From positions 103,741 through 167,740 of the forward strand of contig NZ_KL544005.1 in the NCBI RefSeq assembly GCF_000711985.1: a DNA stretch of 64,000 nt. The letters are read 5' to 3'. The stretch comes from Rheinheimera texasensis DSM 17496. Lineage in GTDB: Bacteria > Pseudomonadota > Gammaproteobacteria > Enterobacterales > Alteromonadaceae. The number at the start of each line of letters is the position of its first letter. Position 1 is the first letter of the stretch. The notes below the pieces were generated by a model. The model was not told where the DNA came from. It did not search any database and saw only the letters and a program-made list of their open reading frames with translations. Both the position numbers and the translations under genes were made by a program. Positions 49,465 to 59,252 of this stretch are shown piece by piece.

Positions 49465-50379
49465 GTGGACAATTTTATCCTGATCCTGATTTACCTGAGC
49501 CTGGGTTTTGCCATGCGCCGGGTACCGAAATTCCCGGCCGACACGCCGGTCGTGCTGAACACTTTTGTTATGTATGTCGCACTGCCGGCCTTAGTGCTAC
49601 AGAAAATCCCGTCACTGCATTTTTCCTGGGATTTACTGATCCCGGCGTTAGTACCGTGGATTTTGTTGTTACTGGTCAGTGCTTTAATCTTGGCGCTGGG
49701 CCGTTTGCTACACTGGTCACGTGACATTATCGTGGCGCTGCTAATTGTGCTGCCATTGGGCAACACGTCCTTCCTTGGGTTTCCAATGATTGAAGCGCTG
49801 TTTGGCGGCGACTGGCTGCCTTATGCGATGATTTACGACCAAATCGGCTCTTTTGTTGCGCTGGCGACCTGGTCGACCATTCTCGCCGCACTCTATGGCG
49901 TGAATGCAGTGCAAAGCAAAGTATCGGCAGCGGCTATGGCGATGCGCATTCTGACCTTTCCGCCATTTCTGGCGCTTGTGGTCGGTTTATCGCTCAAAGC
50001 CTGGACTTATCCGCCATTGCTACAGACCACGTTAGATAACCTCGCAGCCACACTGGTGCCACTGATTATGTTTGCGGTGGGTTTTCAGCTGAAATTTTCA
50101 CTGGCCGGTGAGCGTTTGTCGCCACTGTTGAGCGGGCTTGGCATCAAACTACTGCTGATGCCGCTATTGGTTTTGGCGGGAGCTATGCTGCTGGATTTAT
50201 CCGGCAAAGCAGTGCAGGTTTCTGTGTTCGAAGCGGCGATGCCGCCGATGATCTCGGCCGGCGCTATTGCGATGATGGCAGGCCTGGCACCACGGTTAGT
50301 GGCGGCGCTGGTGGGTTTTGGTCTGCTTTTAAGTTTTATCACCCTACCGCTCTGGGCTTGGCTACTTCACCAGATCTGA
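49465..50379 (+). CDS. AEC (auxin efflux carrier) family transporter
   Basis: 304 aa, about ten membrane helices in two five-helix halves. Starts at GTG 49465 with a weak ribosome site. Segments FPADTPVVLNTFVMYVALPAL and LPLGNTSFLGFP (helix-breaking crossover) plus MPPMISAGAIA are typical of bacterial AEC carriers, which move malate, malonate or other small organic anions. Substrate unknown. Convergent with the M28 peptidase gene, 4 bp apart, with no clear terminator between. Confidence 0.85.
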   Translation: MDNFILILIYLSLGFAMRRVPKFPADTPVVLNTFVMYVALPALVLQKIPSLHFSWDLLIPALVPWILLLLVSALILALGRLLHWSRDIIVALLIVLPLGNTSFLGFPMIEALFGGDWLPYAMIYDQIGSFVALATWSTILAALYGVNAVQSKVSAAAMAMRILTFPPFLALVVGLSLKAWTYPPLLQTTLDNLAATLVPLIMFAVGFQLKFSLAGERLSPLLSGLGIKLLLMPLLVLAGAMLLDLSGKAVQVSVFEAAMPPMISAGAIAMMAGLAPRLVAALVGFGLLLSFITLPLWAWLLHQI

Positions 50380-50383
50380 GTTT

Positions 50384-51406
50384 TCAGTTGTTTTTCTGGC
50401 GTAACGTAGACATATCAGCCTGGTCCAGCAGCAACAAAGCCGACAAAATGGTGTCACTGACTTTGTGATAAAACTCCAGGTCAACGCGCTCAAAAGTGTC
50501 AGTCGGCTGATGATAGTCCGGATGGTCCGGCACGCCGAAATAAACAAAAGGCACCCCTTCTTTGGCAAAAATGCCGTGGTCACTGGCATCACTCCAGTCC
50601 TGCACCCGCCCTGCTACAGCTGCAGGTCTGTCGTGACCAAATTTCAGTGCAACCAGACTATCTTGTTGTAACGACTGTAACAGCGGCAACAACGCCGGAT
50701 GCTGATAGGTGCCCACCGCAAACAGTTGCGCTTTAGTATCGCGGCTTAACATATCCAGATTGACGTTCAGCGCCAGTTGCTGTGGGTCTAACAGTTTGCC
50801 GGCAAATAACTGTTTGCTGCCATGCATGCCTTGTTCTTCGTGATCTACCGCGGCAAAAATCAGTGAATGTCGCGGCGGATGCGTCTGAAAATAAGCCGCC
50901 AGCGCCAGTATAGCCGCCACTCCCGACGCATTATCGTCTGCGCCAGGATAGACGCGATTGTGATGCACACCAACATGATCATAATGGGCGGTGAGAACAA
51001 TGGCAGGTAGCTGTGGATCAGTCCCATTGATTTTACCGACGAAATTTACGCCGTCACTTTGCCCGTCAGTTTGATATCGTTGTGTAAAACCATCAGTACC
51101 GGCAGGAATGAGGCCAAGCTCAGTAAAACGCCGTTGCAGAAACTGCCGCGCCAGCTCACTACCCGGCTGACCTGGTCGCCGGCCAGCCATTTCGCTCGAT
51201 GCCAAAGTGCTGAAATCCGCCGTTTGCTGCAGCTGGTCAAGTCTTGGCTGATACCTGGTGCGGCTGACACCTGGCTGTGCGTCAATCCGCGCCTGTTCCG
51301 CCCTGGTCAATTGCTGCTGACCAACCTGATAAAACGGCCACAACGTCGCCGCCAAGACCACGCCGACCGCCAGCAACTGGCCAACACGCCTGAACCATAA
51401 CGCCAT
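50384..51406 (-). CDS. M28-family zinc peptidase, second copy
   Basis: 340 aa from ATG 51406, with AGGAG 7 bases upstream; the longer reading adds 11 residues without support. The N-terminal hydrophobic segment (about 8-28) is a signal anchor or signal peptide. Complete M28 site: H141/D143 (AHYDHVG), D158 (GADDNASG), E190/E191 (VDHEEQG), D218 (NLDMLS) and H299 (HPDYHQP). Homologous throughout to the protein at 5330-6304. Likely periplasmic aminopeptidase; substrate unknown. Confidence 0.9.
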   Translation of the reverse strand: MALWFRRVGQLLAVGVVLAATLWPFYQVGQQQLTRAEQARIDAQPGVSRTRYQPRLDQLQQTADFSTLASSEMAGRRPGQPGSELARQFLQRRFTELGLIPAGTDGFTQRYQTDGQSDGVNFVGKINGTDPQLPAIVLTAHYDHVGVHHNRVYPGADDNASGVAAILALAAYFQTHPPRHSLIFAAVDHEEQGMHGSKQLFAGKLLDPQQLALNVNLDMLSRDTKAQLFAVGTYQHPALLPLLQSLQQDSLVALKFGHDRPAAVAGRVQDWSDASDHGIFAKEGVPFVYFGVPDHPDYHQPTDTFERVDLEFYHKVSDTILSALLLLDQADMSTLRQKNN

Positions 51407-51453
51407 CGACACACTCCTGTTTTTTTCTATACGACCCAAGCTGCTTCTTGATC

Positions 51454-51480
51454 AAAAATGGCGGTTTGACCGCCATTTTT
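51454..51480 (-). terminator. Terminator of panP
   Basis: 12-bp stem AAAAATGGCGGT/ACCGCCATTTTT with loop TTG; 28 bp past the panP stop. Confidence 0.88.
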
Positions 51481-51507
51481 AAAAACATCACTTTGCAACC
51501 GGTGCAA

Positions 51508-53157
51508 TCAACAATCCCGCGCCAGCTGCAGTAACTTCGGTAAAAACTCTTTATCCATTTTCGCCAACTCAATTTGCTCATCCAGCACGTCGTGCAGAAT
51601 TTGGTCTGTGGTCAGCGGGTTCGCCAGCACAATGCGAAACACCACTGTATCCTGCCGATAATATCGAGCCGGCGTCAAGCGCGTACGCGAGACAAAAGAT
51701 TTGCCCTCTTCGCGCTGCCGCTTCTGGATAAACTTGGTGAGACCACTGAGCAAATCATTGAATTTTTTAAGTTTATCAACATCACCGGCGGCTTTTGCTT
51801 TCTGCATGGCCTGTTGTACCGAGGCCGGCACATAACGATAGGTCAACAAACACAACTCAGGCGCAGTGACCAATTCAAAATCGGCATGTAAATCGATCAG
51901 ACCCGCAAAATAACGCGCCTTTTCTAACGAACGGTTGATCAGAATTTCATAGCCTTTGCGGCCAATCACCTGCAAACAGGCATGCACCAGCATCGCCATG
52001 CCGGGGCGCGAGCCTTCAAGCGTCTGACTACCTAAATCTTTGGAGCCTTTACGCAGGATATATTCAGCGTGATGTTCAATCGCATGTGCGCTGGAAGGAT
52101 GCTTAAACACCACCATACCGGCCCCCATCGGCACATACATCTGCTTGTGCGCATCGATAGTCACTGAATCGGCGAGCTCAATGCCTTTGAGCAGATAGCG
52201 GTATTTGTCTGACAACAAAGTGGCGCCGCCCCAGGCCGCATCGACATGGAAATGACACTGCAGCTCAGCGGCGAGTGTTGCAAGTTCGGTTAACGGGTCA
52301 ACATTGCCGGTTTCGGTCGTGCCGGCAACACCAACAATCGCCATCACCCGGATGTGTCGCGCCTGCAGTTCCAGCGCTTTTTCGCGCATCTTTACGACGT
52401 CCACTTTGTTGTTGTCGTCAGTGGGGATCGGGATCAGCATATCGCGGCCAATGCCTAACAAATCGGCGGCTTTTTTCAGCGAATAATGGCCACGTTCTGA
52501 TACCAGAATAGCCAAATCGTCATAGCCATAATGCCGCATGGCGCGGAACAGGCCTTCTTTGGCCACGCCTTTAAAATCACCGTCCGGCTTCAGCAGCCGG
52601 TTACGCGCTATCCATAGTGCCGTCATATTGGCGACTGTGCCGCCGGAACAAAACGCGCCGAGCGAATGATTAGCGCTATGCTGCCATTTTTTGTAGAAAC
52701 CTTCGGTTTCGCCATAGACCAGATGGTGCATCATACCGAGCACCTGACGTTCCAGCGGCGTAAAGGCTTTGGACGTTTCGATTTTGACCAGATTCTGATT
52801 CAGTCCGACCATCATTTTTGATAATGGCAACACAAAATAAGGTAAGGCAGAGGTCATGTGACCAATAAAACTCGGCGCAGCGGTGTGGACTGAATGAGCC
52901 ACCAGCTTTTGCATGATATTTTCAGCGTAATCAGAGACAAAAGTCGGTTCTGCCGGGATCTGATAAGCCTGGAAGTCGCGTTCGATTTGCCACAGCGGTT
53001 TTTCCACTGCGACAATACTTTCGCGCAGGAAACCGGCCAGATTCTGCGAAATATTCTGCTCGATGATACTCAGGGTCGAATCCGGTGCTTCAGGGACGGT
53101 AAAGATCCGCCACAGAGCCTCTTCGGACGCTGTTGCCAGTCGTTTGTTATCTGTCAT
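51508..53157 (-). CDS. panP: PLP-dependent aspartate 1-decarboxylase, PanP type
   Basis: 549 aa. Group II decarboxylase fold: FCSGGTVANMTALW (phosphate loop), SERGHYSLKKAADLLG, FHVDAAWGGATLL, and the PLP Schiff-base lysine K338 in TIDAHKQMYVPMG. Length and the N-terminal extension match the glutamate decarboxylase-like PanP of Vibrio and relatives, which makes beta-alanine for pantothenate in species lacking pyruvoyl PanD. A glutamate or other amino acid decarboxylase activity cannot be excluded. Monocistronic. Confidence 0.85.
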   Translation of the reverse strand: MTDNKRLATASEEALWRIFTVPEAPDSTLSIIEQNISQNLAGFLRESIVAVEKPLWQIERDFQAYQIPAEPTFVSDYAENIMQKLVAHSVHTAAPSFIGHMTSALPYFVLPLSKMMVGLNQNLVKIETSKAFTPLERQVLGMMHHLVYGETEGFYKKWQHSANHSLGAFCSGGTVANMTALWIARNRLLKPDGDFKGVAKEGLFRAMRHYGYDDLAILVSERGHYSLKKAADLLGIGRDMLIPIPTDDNNKVDVVKMREKALELQARHIRVMAIVGVAGTTETGNVDPLTELATLAAELQCHFHVDAAWGGATLLSDKYRYLLKGIELADSVTIDAHKQMYVPMGAGMVVFKHPSSAHAIEHHAEYILRKGSKDLGSQTLEGSRPGMAMLVHACLQVIGRKGYEILINRSLEKARYFAGLIDLHADFELVTAPELCLLTYRYVPASVQQAMQKAKAAGDVDKLKKFNDLLSGLTKFIQKRQREEGKSFVSRTRLTPARYYRQDTVVFRIVLANPLTTDQILHDVLDEQIELAKMDKEFLPKLLQLARDC

Positions 53158-53363
53158 TTATCCTCGCCGTGGTGAACTCAGACTCTGTGGTCTGTTGGCG
53201 CCTGAAGCGCGTGGGCTCTGCGGTGGCCCAAAGGAAGCAATGTACTAAAACACATAGCAAATGTCTTTAAAAAATATCCGGACTGGTCTGCGCTGTTTTA
53301 ATTGCGCCTGAGGGTCAGCCGGTGCCGCCCCTCAGGCAATTTATTGGCGCTAACTAACCGGTA

Positions 53364-54137
53364 CTAGCTACGCAGTCCGGTGCCGCGGCGGATCAAACGC
53401 ATCGCGATGCCAAACAACACGACAATCAGGCCAATCAGCACTGCATACGCCAGTGTCAGACTGACATCGGAATGGCCCAAAAAGCCGTAACGGAAGGCAT
53501 TGACCATATACACAATCGGATTCAGTGTCGACACGCCCTGCCACAACTCTGGTAGCAGACTCAGCGAATAAAATACCCCACCTAAATAGGTTAACGGCGT
53601 CAGCACAAAAGTCGGCACAATGCTGATGTCATCAAAGGTTTTGGCATAGACCGCATTAATCAGGCCACCCAGTGAAAACACCGCCGAAGTCAGTAACACG
53701 GTGCTAACGATGACCCACAAATGGTGGATGCGGATATCGACAAAAAATAAACTCAGCACAGTGACAATCAGGCCCACCAGCACACCACGCGCCACGCCTC
53801 CGCCGACAAAACCCAGCACTATGATGTAATTAGGTACCGGTGCGACCAGCAGCTCTTCAACATTACGCTGAAACTTGGCACTAAAAAAACTCGACGCTAC
53901 GTTGGCATAAGAATTGGTGATCACTGACATCATAATGAGGCCAGGCACTATGAATTCCATGTAACTAAAGCCGTGGATTTGGCCAATCTGGCTGCCGATT
54001 AAGTTACCAAAAATAACAAAATACAACGTCATGGTAATGGCCGGTGGCACCAGCGTTTGCACCCAAATCCGCAGGAATCTGTTGGTTTCTTTATTCAGAA
54101 TGCTTTGCAGCGCAATCAGATATCTTGGTTTAAACAT
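53364..54137 (-). CDS. yadH: ABC-2 type transporter permease, YadH-like
   Basis: 257 aa, six membrane helices, ABC-2 membrane domain with the family segment VPGLIMMSVITNSYANVASS. E. coli YadH has 256 residues. Forms an exporter with the ATPase encoded immediately upstream; the ATPase stop and this ATG overlap by one base. Cargo unknown. Confidence 0.9.
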   Translation of the reverse strand: MFKPRYLIALQSILNKETNRFLRIWVQTLVPPAITMTLYFVIFGNLIGSQIGQIHGFSYMEFIVPGLIMMSVITNSYANVASSFFSAKFQRNVEELLVAPVPNYIIVLGFVGGGVARGVLVGLIVTVLSLFFVDIRIHHLWVIVSTVLLTSAVFSLGGLINAVYAKTFDDISIVPTFVLTPLTYLGGVFYSLSLLPELWQGVSTLNPIVYMVNAFRYGFLGHSDVSLTLAYAVLIGLIVVLFGIAMRLIRRGTGLRS

Positions 54138-55054
54138 CAGTGTTTCCCCTCACCAATCAGGCTGACAAACAGCTCTTCCAGCCGGTTAGCTTTGTTGCGC
54201 ATCGACAACACTGTGATGTCCTGTGCTGCCAGTGCAGCAAACACGGCGTTCAGGCCCTGATTTTTTTCCACATCCACTTCAAAACTGTGGTCGTCGAGTT
54301 TGCGGGTAACAAAACCCTGCAGCGTCAAATCAGCGCGGCCAGACTGCAGGTCCAGCACAAAAGTTTCTTTATTCAGCTTGCCCAACAAGGCTTTCATCGA
54401 AGTGTTTTCAATGATGCAGCCTTTGTCGATGATGGCGATATTGCGACACAGCATCTCGGCTTCTTCCAGATAATGCGTGGTCAAAATGATGGTTACGCCT
54501 TGTGCGTTAATCTCTTTTAAAAACTCCCACATCGAACGGCGCAGTTCAATGTCAACGCCGGCGGTTGGTTCATCGAGGATTAACAGCTTTGGTTCATGCA
54601 TCAAAGCACGGGCAATCATCAGCCGGCGTTTCATGCCACCGGATAATTCGCGTGAGCGCGCGTGACGTTTTTCCCACAGGCCAAGCTGGCCGAGGTATTT
54701 TTCCGCCCGCACTAAGGCAACACTTTTCGGCACGCCGTAATAACCGGCCTGATTGACCACAATCTGCAGCACAGTTTCAAACTGGTTAAAGTTAAATTCC
54801 TGCGGCACTAGACCCAACTGGCTTTTGGCATCTTCAAGCTGAGTATCAGTATCAAAATCAAAGACTTTGACCACGCCTGAGGTTTTATTGACTAAAGCAC
54901 TGATGATGCCAATCGTCGTGCTTTTACCCGCACCATTGGGACCTAACAGCGCAAAAAAATCACCTTGCTGTACATCTAAGTCGATGCCATTTAAGGCTTT
55001 GGTGCCACTTTTATAACTTTTGTGCAGATCACGAATGGATAAGGCCAGCGTCAC
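54137..55054 (-). CDS. yadG: ABC transporter ATP-binding protein, YadG-like
   Basis: 305 aa, GTG start with AGAGGA 8 bases upstream. Walker A GPNGAGKST, signature LSGGMKRRLMIARAL, Walker B LLILDEPTAGVD and the H-loop ILTTHYLEEAE. The C-terminal about 75 residues are the accessory domain usual in YadG/CcmA-like exporters. Paired with the YadH-like permease. Confidence 0.92.
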   Translation of the reverse strand: MTLALSIRDLHKSYKSGTKALNGIDLDVQQGDFFALLGPNGAGKSTTIGIISALVNKTSGVVKVFDFDTDTQLEDAKSQLGLVPQEFNFNQFETVLQIVVNQAGYYGVPKSVALVRAEKYLGQLGLWEKRHARSRELSGGMKRRLMIARALMHEPKLLILDEPTAGVDIELRRSMWEFLKEINAQGVTIILTTHYLEEAEMLCRNIAIIDKGCIIENTSMKALLGKLNKETFVLDLQSGRADLTLQGFVTRKLDDHSFEVDVEKNQGLNAVFAALAAQDITVLSMRNKANRLEELFVSLIGEGKH

Positions 55055-55113
55055 AGCGTGTTCCTCTTTATCGCCAGGCGATTGTGTGTGGATTCAGTAA
55101 TCTCTGATGTGGA

Positions 55114-55779
55114 TTAATCTTTGGCAGCCTGGGGTTGATAACCCCAACGCGGCATCAGCTGCTGCGGCAATCCCAAATGGTCCAGTAATCGGGCCACCAT
55201 AAAATCAATCAAATCTTCAATAGTCATGGGCTGATGATAAAACCCGGGCGCCGCCGGCATAATAGTGGCGCCCAGTTTGGCTAACACCAGCAGGTTTTCC
55301 AGATGCAAGGCACTTAAGGGCGTCTCGCGCGGCACTAAAATCAACTGGCCTTTTTCTTTAATGACAACATCGGCTGCCCGCTCAATCAGGTTGTCGCTCA
55401 TGCCATGGGCAATAGCGGCCACAGTGCCGGTCGAACAAGGGCAAATCACCATAGTTTTCGGTGCGGCCGAGCCGGACGCCACCGGTGAGAACCAGTCGTC
55501 TTTGCCGTAGACTGCCAATAAATGGGGGGCACAGCCAAAGATTTCAACCAGCTGCGCCTGACAGGCCTGTGGATTGCCATTGAGTTTTAAATCGTGCTCA
55601 GTGGCAAACACCACTTTGGCAGCACTAGAAATCAGCAAATGCACTTTGACATTGAGGCTCAGCAACACCTGCAGCAGGCGCCAGCCATATAAAGCACCGG
55701 ATGCACCGGTAAAGGCCAGCGTAACTTCACGCTGGGAGGAAACACTGTGTTGAACGGTCAGATCATTACTAACATGCAT
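55114..55779 (-). CDS. ubiX: Flavin prenyltransferase UbiX
   Basis: 221 aa. FMN-binding [25 protein letters not shown] and [22 protein letters not shown], plus LVPRETPLS, are diagnostic. Makes prenylated FMN for the decarboxylase UbiD in ubiquinone synthesis. Directly downstream of mpl (30 bp), the usual neighbour in gammaproteobacteria, so probably co-transcribed. Confidence 0.96.
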   Translation of the reverse strand: MHVSNDLTVQHSVSSQREVTLAFTGASGALYGWRLLQVLLSLNVKVHLLISSAAKVVFATEHDLKLNGNPQACQAQLVEIFGCAPHLLAVYGKDDWFSPVASGSAAPKTMVICPCSTGTVAAIAHGMSDNLIERAADVVIKEKGQLILVPRETPLSALHLENLLVLAKLGATIMPAAPGFYHQPMTIEDLIDFMVARLLDHLGLPQQLMPRWGYQPQAAKD

Positions 55780-55809
55780 AAAAGTGCCTTTTTGCTGAAC
55801 GCAGCTGGC

Positions 55810-57171
55810 TTATGCCGCAGCCAGCGCCTGTAACAACTTATCGTGAATGCCGCCGAAGCCACCGTTACTCATCACCAGAACCGAATCGCCCGGCTGTGCT
55901 GTGGCGACAATCTGCTGCACAAGCTTGTTGATATCCTGTTCCACCGTCGCCGGAATGGCGCATTGCTGGCTGATTTGCTCAGACAAAGCACCAAGTGACC
56001 AACCGCTGTTGGCTGGTTCAAACAGGAACACCTGATCAGCTTTTTGCAGTGACGCCGGTAAGGCTTCTTTGTGCACGCCCATGCGCATGGTGTTAGAACG
56101 CGGTTCCAGTACGGCCAGAATACGCTGTTGGCCCACCCTGGCTCTTAATCCGGCCAACGTCGTTTCAATCGCAGTCGGGTGATGGGCAAAATCATCATAG
56201 ACGCTGACACCATTGACGACACCTTTGAGTTCCAACCGACGTTTGGGCGCGACAAACTGATTCAGTGCTTCGATTGCAATAGCCAGCGGCACGCCGGCGT
56301 GCTGTGCTGCAGCCAGCGCCATCAGACCATTGTCGACACTGTGCTGACCACACAAAGCCCAGTTCACAGTGCCTTTAACTTCGCTGCGGAAACTGACTTC
56401 AAAGGCAGAGCCGTCGGCCTGTAGCAAGCGCACTTGCCAGTCAGAACCGCTTTGTTGCTGTTCACTCCAGCAGCCCATATCAAGTACTTGCTGTACTGCC
56501 GGCACATCCGCTTGAGACAGTACTAAGCCGTTGCCAGGCACCATCCGCAATAAATGGTGGAACTGGCGCTGAATGGCCGCCAGGTCCGGGAATATGTCGG
56601 CGTGGTCAAATTCGAGATTATTCAGAATTAAAGTGCGCGGCCGGTAATGTACAAACTTGCTGCGTTTATCAAAAAACGCCGTGTCGTATTCGTCGGCCTC
56701 GATGACAAAAAACGGCGCATCGCCTAAGCGTGCCGACACATCAAAATTTTGCGGGATGCCGCCAATCAAAAAACCAGGCTTTAAGCCGGCGAATTCCAGA
56801 ATCCACGCCAGCATGGTGGTGGTCGTGGTTTTGCCATGCGTACCGGACACCGCCAGCACCCAACGGTCGCGCAGCACTGTTTCCGCCAACCACTGCGGGC
56901 CTGAGGTATAAGGAATATTGCGATTGAGAACATATTCAACACAAGGATTACCGCGGGACATCGCGTTACCAATGATGACTAAATCCGGCGCCGGCTCAAG
57001 CTGCGCCGGGTCGTACCCCTGTGTCAGGCTGATACCGAGTTCTTCGAGCTGTGTGCTCATCGGCGGATACACATTGGCGTCAGAGCCTGTGACCTGGTGG
57101 CCTAAACTTTTGGCAATGGCAGCAATACCGCCCATAAAAGTGCCGCAAATACCCAAAATATGAAGATGCAT
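55810..57171 (-). CDS. mpl: UDP-N-acetylmuramate:murein-tripeptide ligase
   Basis: 453 aa from ATG 57171 (AGGA 7 bases upstream), near the E. coli length of 457; the upstream in-frame extension lacks family similarity. Mur-ligase ATP loop VSGTHGKTTTTTML, N-terminal LGICGTFMGGIAAIA and C-terminal LEPRSNTMRMG. Reattaches recycled L-Ala-D-Glu-mDAP tripeptide to UDP-MurNAc. Divergent from fbp, as in E. coli, with 247 bp between. Confidence 0.96.
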   Translation of the reverse strand: MHLHILGICGTFMGGIAAIAKSLGHQVTGSDANVYPPMSTQLEELGISLTQGYDPAQLEPAPDLVIIGNAMSRGNPCVEYVLNRNIPYTSGPQWLAETVLRDRWVLAVSGTHGKTTTTTMLAWILEFAGLKPGFLIGGIPQNFDVSARLGDAPFFVIEADEYDTAFFDKRSKFVHYRPRTLILNNLEFDHADIFPDLAAIQRQFHHLLRMVPGNGLVLSQADVPAVQQVLDMGCWSEQQQSGSDWQVRLLQADGSAFEVSFRSEVKGTVNWALCGQHSVDNGLMALAAAQHAGVPLAIAIEALNQFVAPKRRLELKGVVNGVSVYDDFAHHPTAIETTLAGLRARVGQQRILAVLEPRSNTMRMGVHKEALPASLQKADQVFLFEPANSGWSLGALSEQISQQCAIPATVEQDINKLVQQIVATAQPGDSVLVMSNGGFGGIHDKLLQALAAA

Positions 57172-57418
57172 GAAGTTGTCCTGCTTTAGATTTTCCCGCG
57201 CCTGGATCCACGAGCGGGCTTTTGTCGGTATTTTCCGGCATTGTAACAAAAGCACAACCGGCTTTTTCGAAATAAAATCGGTGATAAAAATGCAATTTTT
57301 AGCCAGATTCTTTAAACTCTGGCCCCACCAATAAGTGCACGGTCAGGTACGCGGCCAGCAGAGCCATATTTAAGCGACCGGCCAGGCCCCAACCCTACAC
57401 TAACAGAAGGATATACCG

Positions 57419-58390
57419 ATGCGCCGTCTGGCTCCTGTACTGCGACAAGATGGGGTCGATACCGACCTGATTGCTCTGATTAAAACCATTCTGGCCGCCT
57501 GTAAAGAAATCTCCTTCCGGGTTGGACAAGGCGCATTAGCGGGCGTACTGGGTTCAACGCTGGATGAAAACATCCAGGGCGAAACGCAGAAAAAACTCGA
57601 CGTACTGGCCAACGAACTGCTCAAAGACATGATCCTGGAAACCGGCGTGGTCAAAGCCATTTCCAGTGAAGAGGAAGACCACACCGTTGCCGGCAATCCG
57701 CAAGGCCGTTATCTGGTGACGTTTGACCCGTTGGATGGCTCGTCCAACACCGATATTAACAGCCTGATTGGCACCATTTTTTCAATTCTGCCGGCGCGTG
57801 ATAACGTCGATGCTGCGGATGCCGCACAGTTTTTACAACCCGGCACCGCACAGTTGGCCGCCGGTTATGTGTTGTATGGCCCGTCGACTATGCTGGCGCT
57901 GACTACAGGCCAGGGCACCCGGCTCTACACGCTGGACAAAACTTATGGCGGTTTCCTGTTAACGCAGGAAGAAGTGGCGATTCCGTCAGTCACCGCCGAG
58001 TTTGCGATTAACATGTCGAATCAGCGCTATTGGCAACCCGGCATGCAGGCTTATATTGGCGATTTGCTTTTGGGTAAAGCCGGCCCGCGCGGCAAAAACT
58101 TTAATATGCGCTGGATTGCTGCCATGGTCGGTGACGTGCACCGCATTTTGTGTCGTGGTGGGATCTTTATGTACCCAACCGATACCAAAGACCCAAACAA
58201 ACCGGACAAACTGCGGCTGATGTACGAAGCTAACCCGATGAGTTTCCTGGTAGAACAAGCCGGTGGTGCAAGCTCCACCGGTTATCAGCGCATTATGGAA
58301 ATCCAACCGGTGGACATTCACCAGCGCGTTGCAGTGATCCTGGGGTCTAAACACGAAGTCGACAGCTGCCTGAAGTATCATCAGGCCTGA
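57419..58390 (+). CDS. fbp: Fructose-1,6-bisphosphatase class I
   Basis: 323 aa, AAGGA 7 bases before the ATG. Metal-site motif [18 protein letters not shown] and [17 protein letters not shown] are diagnostic. Removes the 1-phosphate in gluconeogenesis, cytosolic. Single gene, followed by ppa 102 bp later in the same direction. Confidence 0.97.
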   Translation: MRRLAPVLRQDGVDTDLIALIKTILAACKEISFRVGQGALAGVLGSTLDENIQGETQKKLDVLANELLKDMILETGVVKAISSEEEDHTVAGNPQGRYLVTFDPLDGSSNTDINSLIGTIFSILPARDNVDAADAAQFLQPGTAQLAAGYVLYGPSTMLALTTGQGTRLYTLDKTYGGFLLTQEEVAIPSVTAEFAINMSNQRYWQPGMQAYIGDLLLGKAGPRGKNFNMRWIAAMVGDVHRILCRGGIFMYPTDTKDPNKPDKLRLMYEANPMSFLVEQAGGASSTGYQRIMEIQPVDIHQRVAVILGSKHEVDSCLKYHQA

Positions 58391-58492
58391 ATCAAGCGAC
58401 GCCCGACCAAAGTCAGGGCGCACAACGATAGCGATTTTTAATGTCGCCGGTATAATAGGCGGCACTGCATGTTCAATAAATAAGGAAGCATC

Positions 58493-59023
58493 ATGAGCTT
58501 AAGTCTGGTCCCGGCGGGTAAAAATCTGCCAGATGAAATCAACGTCATCATCGAAATCCCGGCCAATGCCGACCCAATCAAATACGAAGTCGACAAAGAC
58601 AGCGGTACAGTTTGGGTCGACCGTTTTATGTCTACGCCAATGTTTTATCCGTGTAACTACGGTTTTGTGAACCACACGCTGTCTCTGGATGGCGACCCGG
58701 TTGACGTGCTGGTACCAACCCCATATCCATTAGTACCTGGCGCGGTGATTAAATGCCGTCCGGTTGCCGTGCTGAAAATGGCTGACGAAGCAGGTGAAGA
58801 TGCCAAAGTACTGGCAGTCCCAATCAGCAAACTGACTAAAATCTATGACCACATTCAAGACATCGGTGACGTGCCTGAACTGTTAAAAGGCCAAATCCAG
58901 CATTTCTTCGAACGTTACAAAGAGCTGGAACCAGGCAAGTGGGTGAAAGTGATTGGTTGGGGCGACAAAGCGGAAGCCAAAGCTGAGATCCAAACCTCAT
59001 TTGAACGCGCGCAGAACAAATAA
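58493..59023 (+). CDS. ppa: Inorganic pyrophosphatase
   Basis: 176 aa, the length of the hexameric bacterial enzyme. Active-site DGDPVDVLV and EDAKVLAVP, with FYPCNYGFV earlier. Hydrolyses pyrophosphate from biosynthesis. AAGGAAG ribosome site; terminator at 59045. Confidence 0.98.
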   Translation: MSLSLVPAGKNLPDEINVIIEIPANADPIKYEVDKDSGTVWVDRFMSTPMFYPCNYGFVNHTLSLDGDPVDVLVPTPYPLVPGAVIKCRPVAVLKMADEAGEDAKVLAVPISKLTKIYDHIQDIGDVPELLKGQIQHFFERYKELEPGKWVKVIGWGDKAEAKAEIQTSFERAQNK

Positions 59024-59044
59024 TTTAGTTCCGTGATCAAAGAC

Positions 59045-59071
59045 ACAGGCCCGCACTGCCGGGCCTGTTTC
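59045..59071 (+). terminator. Terminator of ppa
   Basis: 8-bp stem CAGGCCCG/CGGGCCTG with a 6-base loop and a short T run; 22 bp after the stop. Confidence 0.8.
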
Positions 59072-59252
59072 ATTAACTGAGCCAAATCGCGAATTTTCAG
59101 TACTATCCCATTCTTTACATTCATAAATTCTGTTCTAATGCCCTGAGATTGCTGCGCCAATCCAAATTGCTGTCTATACTCGAAAGTGATTTCAAATCAA
59201 AGATATTCAAAATAATACCGGCCTTTGCGCTGATCCAACGGGGTAATCATCT

